Positions 41,174 to 41,244 of a stretch of 41,244 bases of DNA are shown in pieces. Source of the stretch: Gulosibacter massiliensis (GTDB taxonomy: Bacteria; Actinomycetota; Actinomycetes; Actinomycetales; Microbacteriaceae); assembly GCA_945949175.1 (NCBI GenBank), contig CAMFDU010000011.1:1-41244 (forward strand), written 5' to 3'. The translations under genes were made by a program, and so were the position numbers. Numbering within the stretch: position 1 is the first letter of the stretch; every line of letters starts with the position of its first letter. Under the pieces are notes generated by a model that did no database searches, was not told where the DNA came from, and was given only the letters and a program-made list of their open reading frames with translations.

Positions 41174-41244
41174 GCGATGCTCACCTCGTCGAGACCATCA
41201 ACTTCCGCAATGGACACGTTCACACGTTCGCTCGTCGAGGTCGG
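41170..41244 (-). CDS. pyrR: PyrR bifunctional regulator / uracil phosphoribosyltransferase, C-terminal fragment only
   Basis: Partial frame reads [24 protein letters not shown], matching the usual PyrR C-terminus (..VGKN.PTS..E.V.V...E.DG.D.V.I); 4-nt overlap with pyrB; expected operon position. Confidence 0.8.
   Translation of the reverse strand, partial: PTSTSERVNVSIAEVDGLDEVSIA

Overview
The window is an ordinary but very compact chromosomal core region of an actinobacterium. Gene order and protein style suggest a small-genome Microbacteriaceae-like organism; this is inferred, not proven. Nearly all genes lie on the minus strand. In transcription order from the right edge they are: pyrR(partial)-pyrB-pyrC-carA-carB-pyrF-[mIHF::gmk fusion]-rpoZ-metK-priA-fmt-rsmB-rpe-FKBP-trpE-HGxxPAAW protein-trpC-trpB-trpA-lgt-pyk; then, past a tRNA-Leu(CAA) on the plus strand, pdtaR, a two-gene plus-strand island (hotdog thioesterase and a 105-aa protein), polA-DUF885-rpsA-coaE-uvrB-uvrA-uvrC-rapZ-whiA-sodA-gap-pgk(partial). 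I saw no mobile element, CRISPR array, phage, toxin-antitoxin or defence system, and I do not claim a new multi-gene system. The best observations are: (1) a recurrent TANNNT-N6-RTG start architecture suggesting leaderless transcription at six genes, where in three cases the upstream stop codon forms the first half of the putative -10; (2) two divergent promoters whose putative -10 elements overlap on opposite strands; (3) an in-frame fusion of an actinobacterial integration host factor (mIHF) domain to guanylate kinase; (4) absence of coaBC, yvcK and the pyrC-carA spacer gene from their usual syntenic slots; (5) a structured rpsA leader; (6) a PriA lacking Walker A and B signatures.
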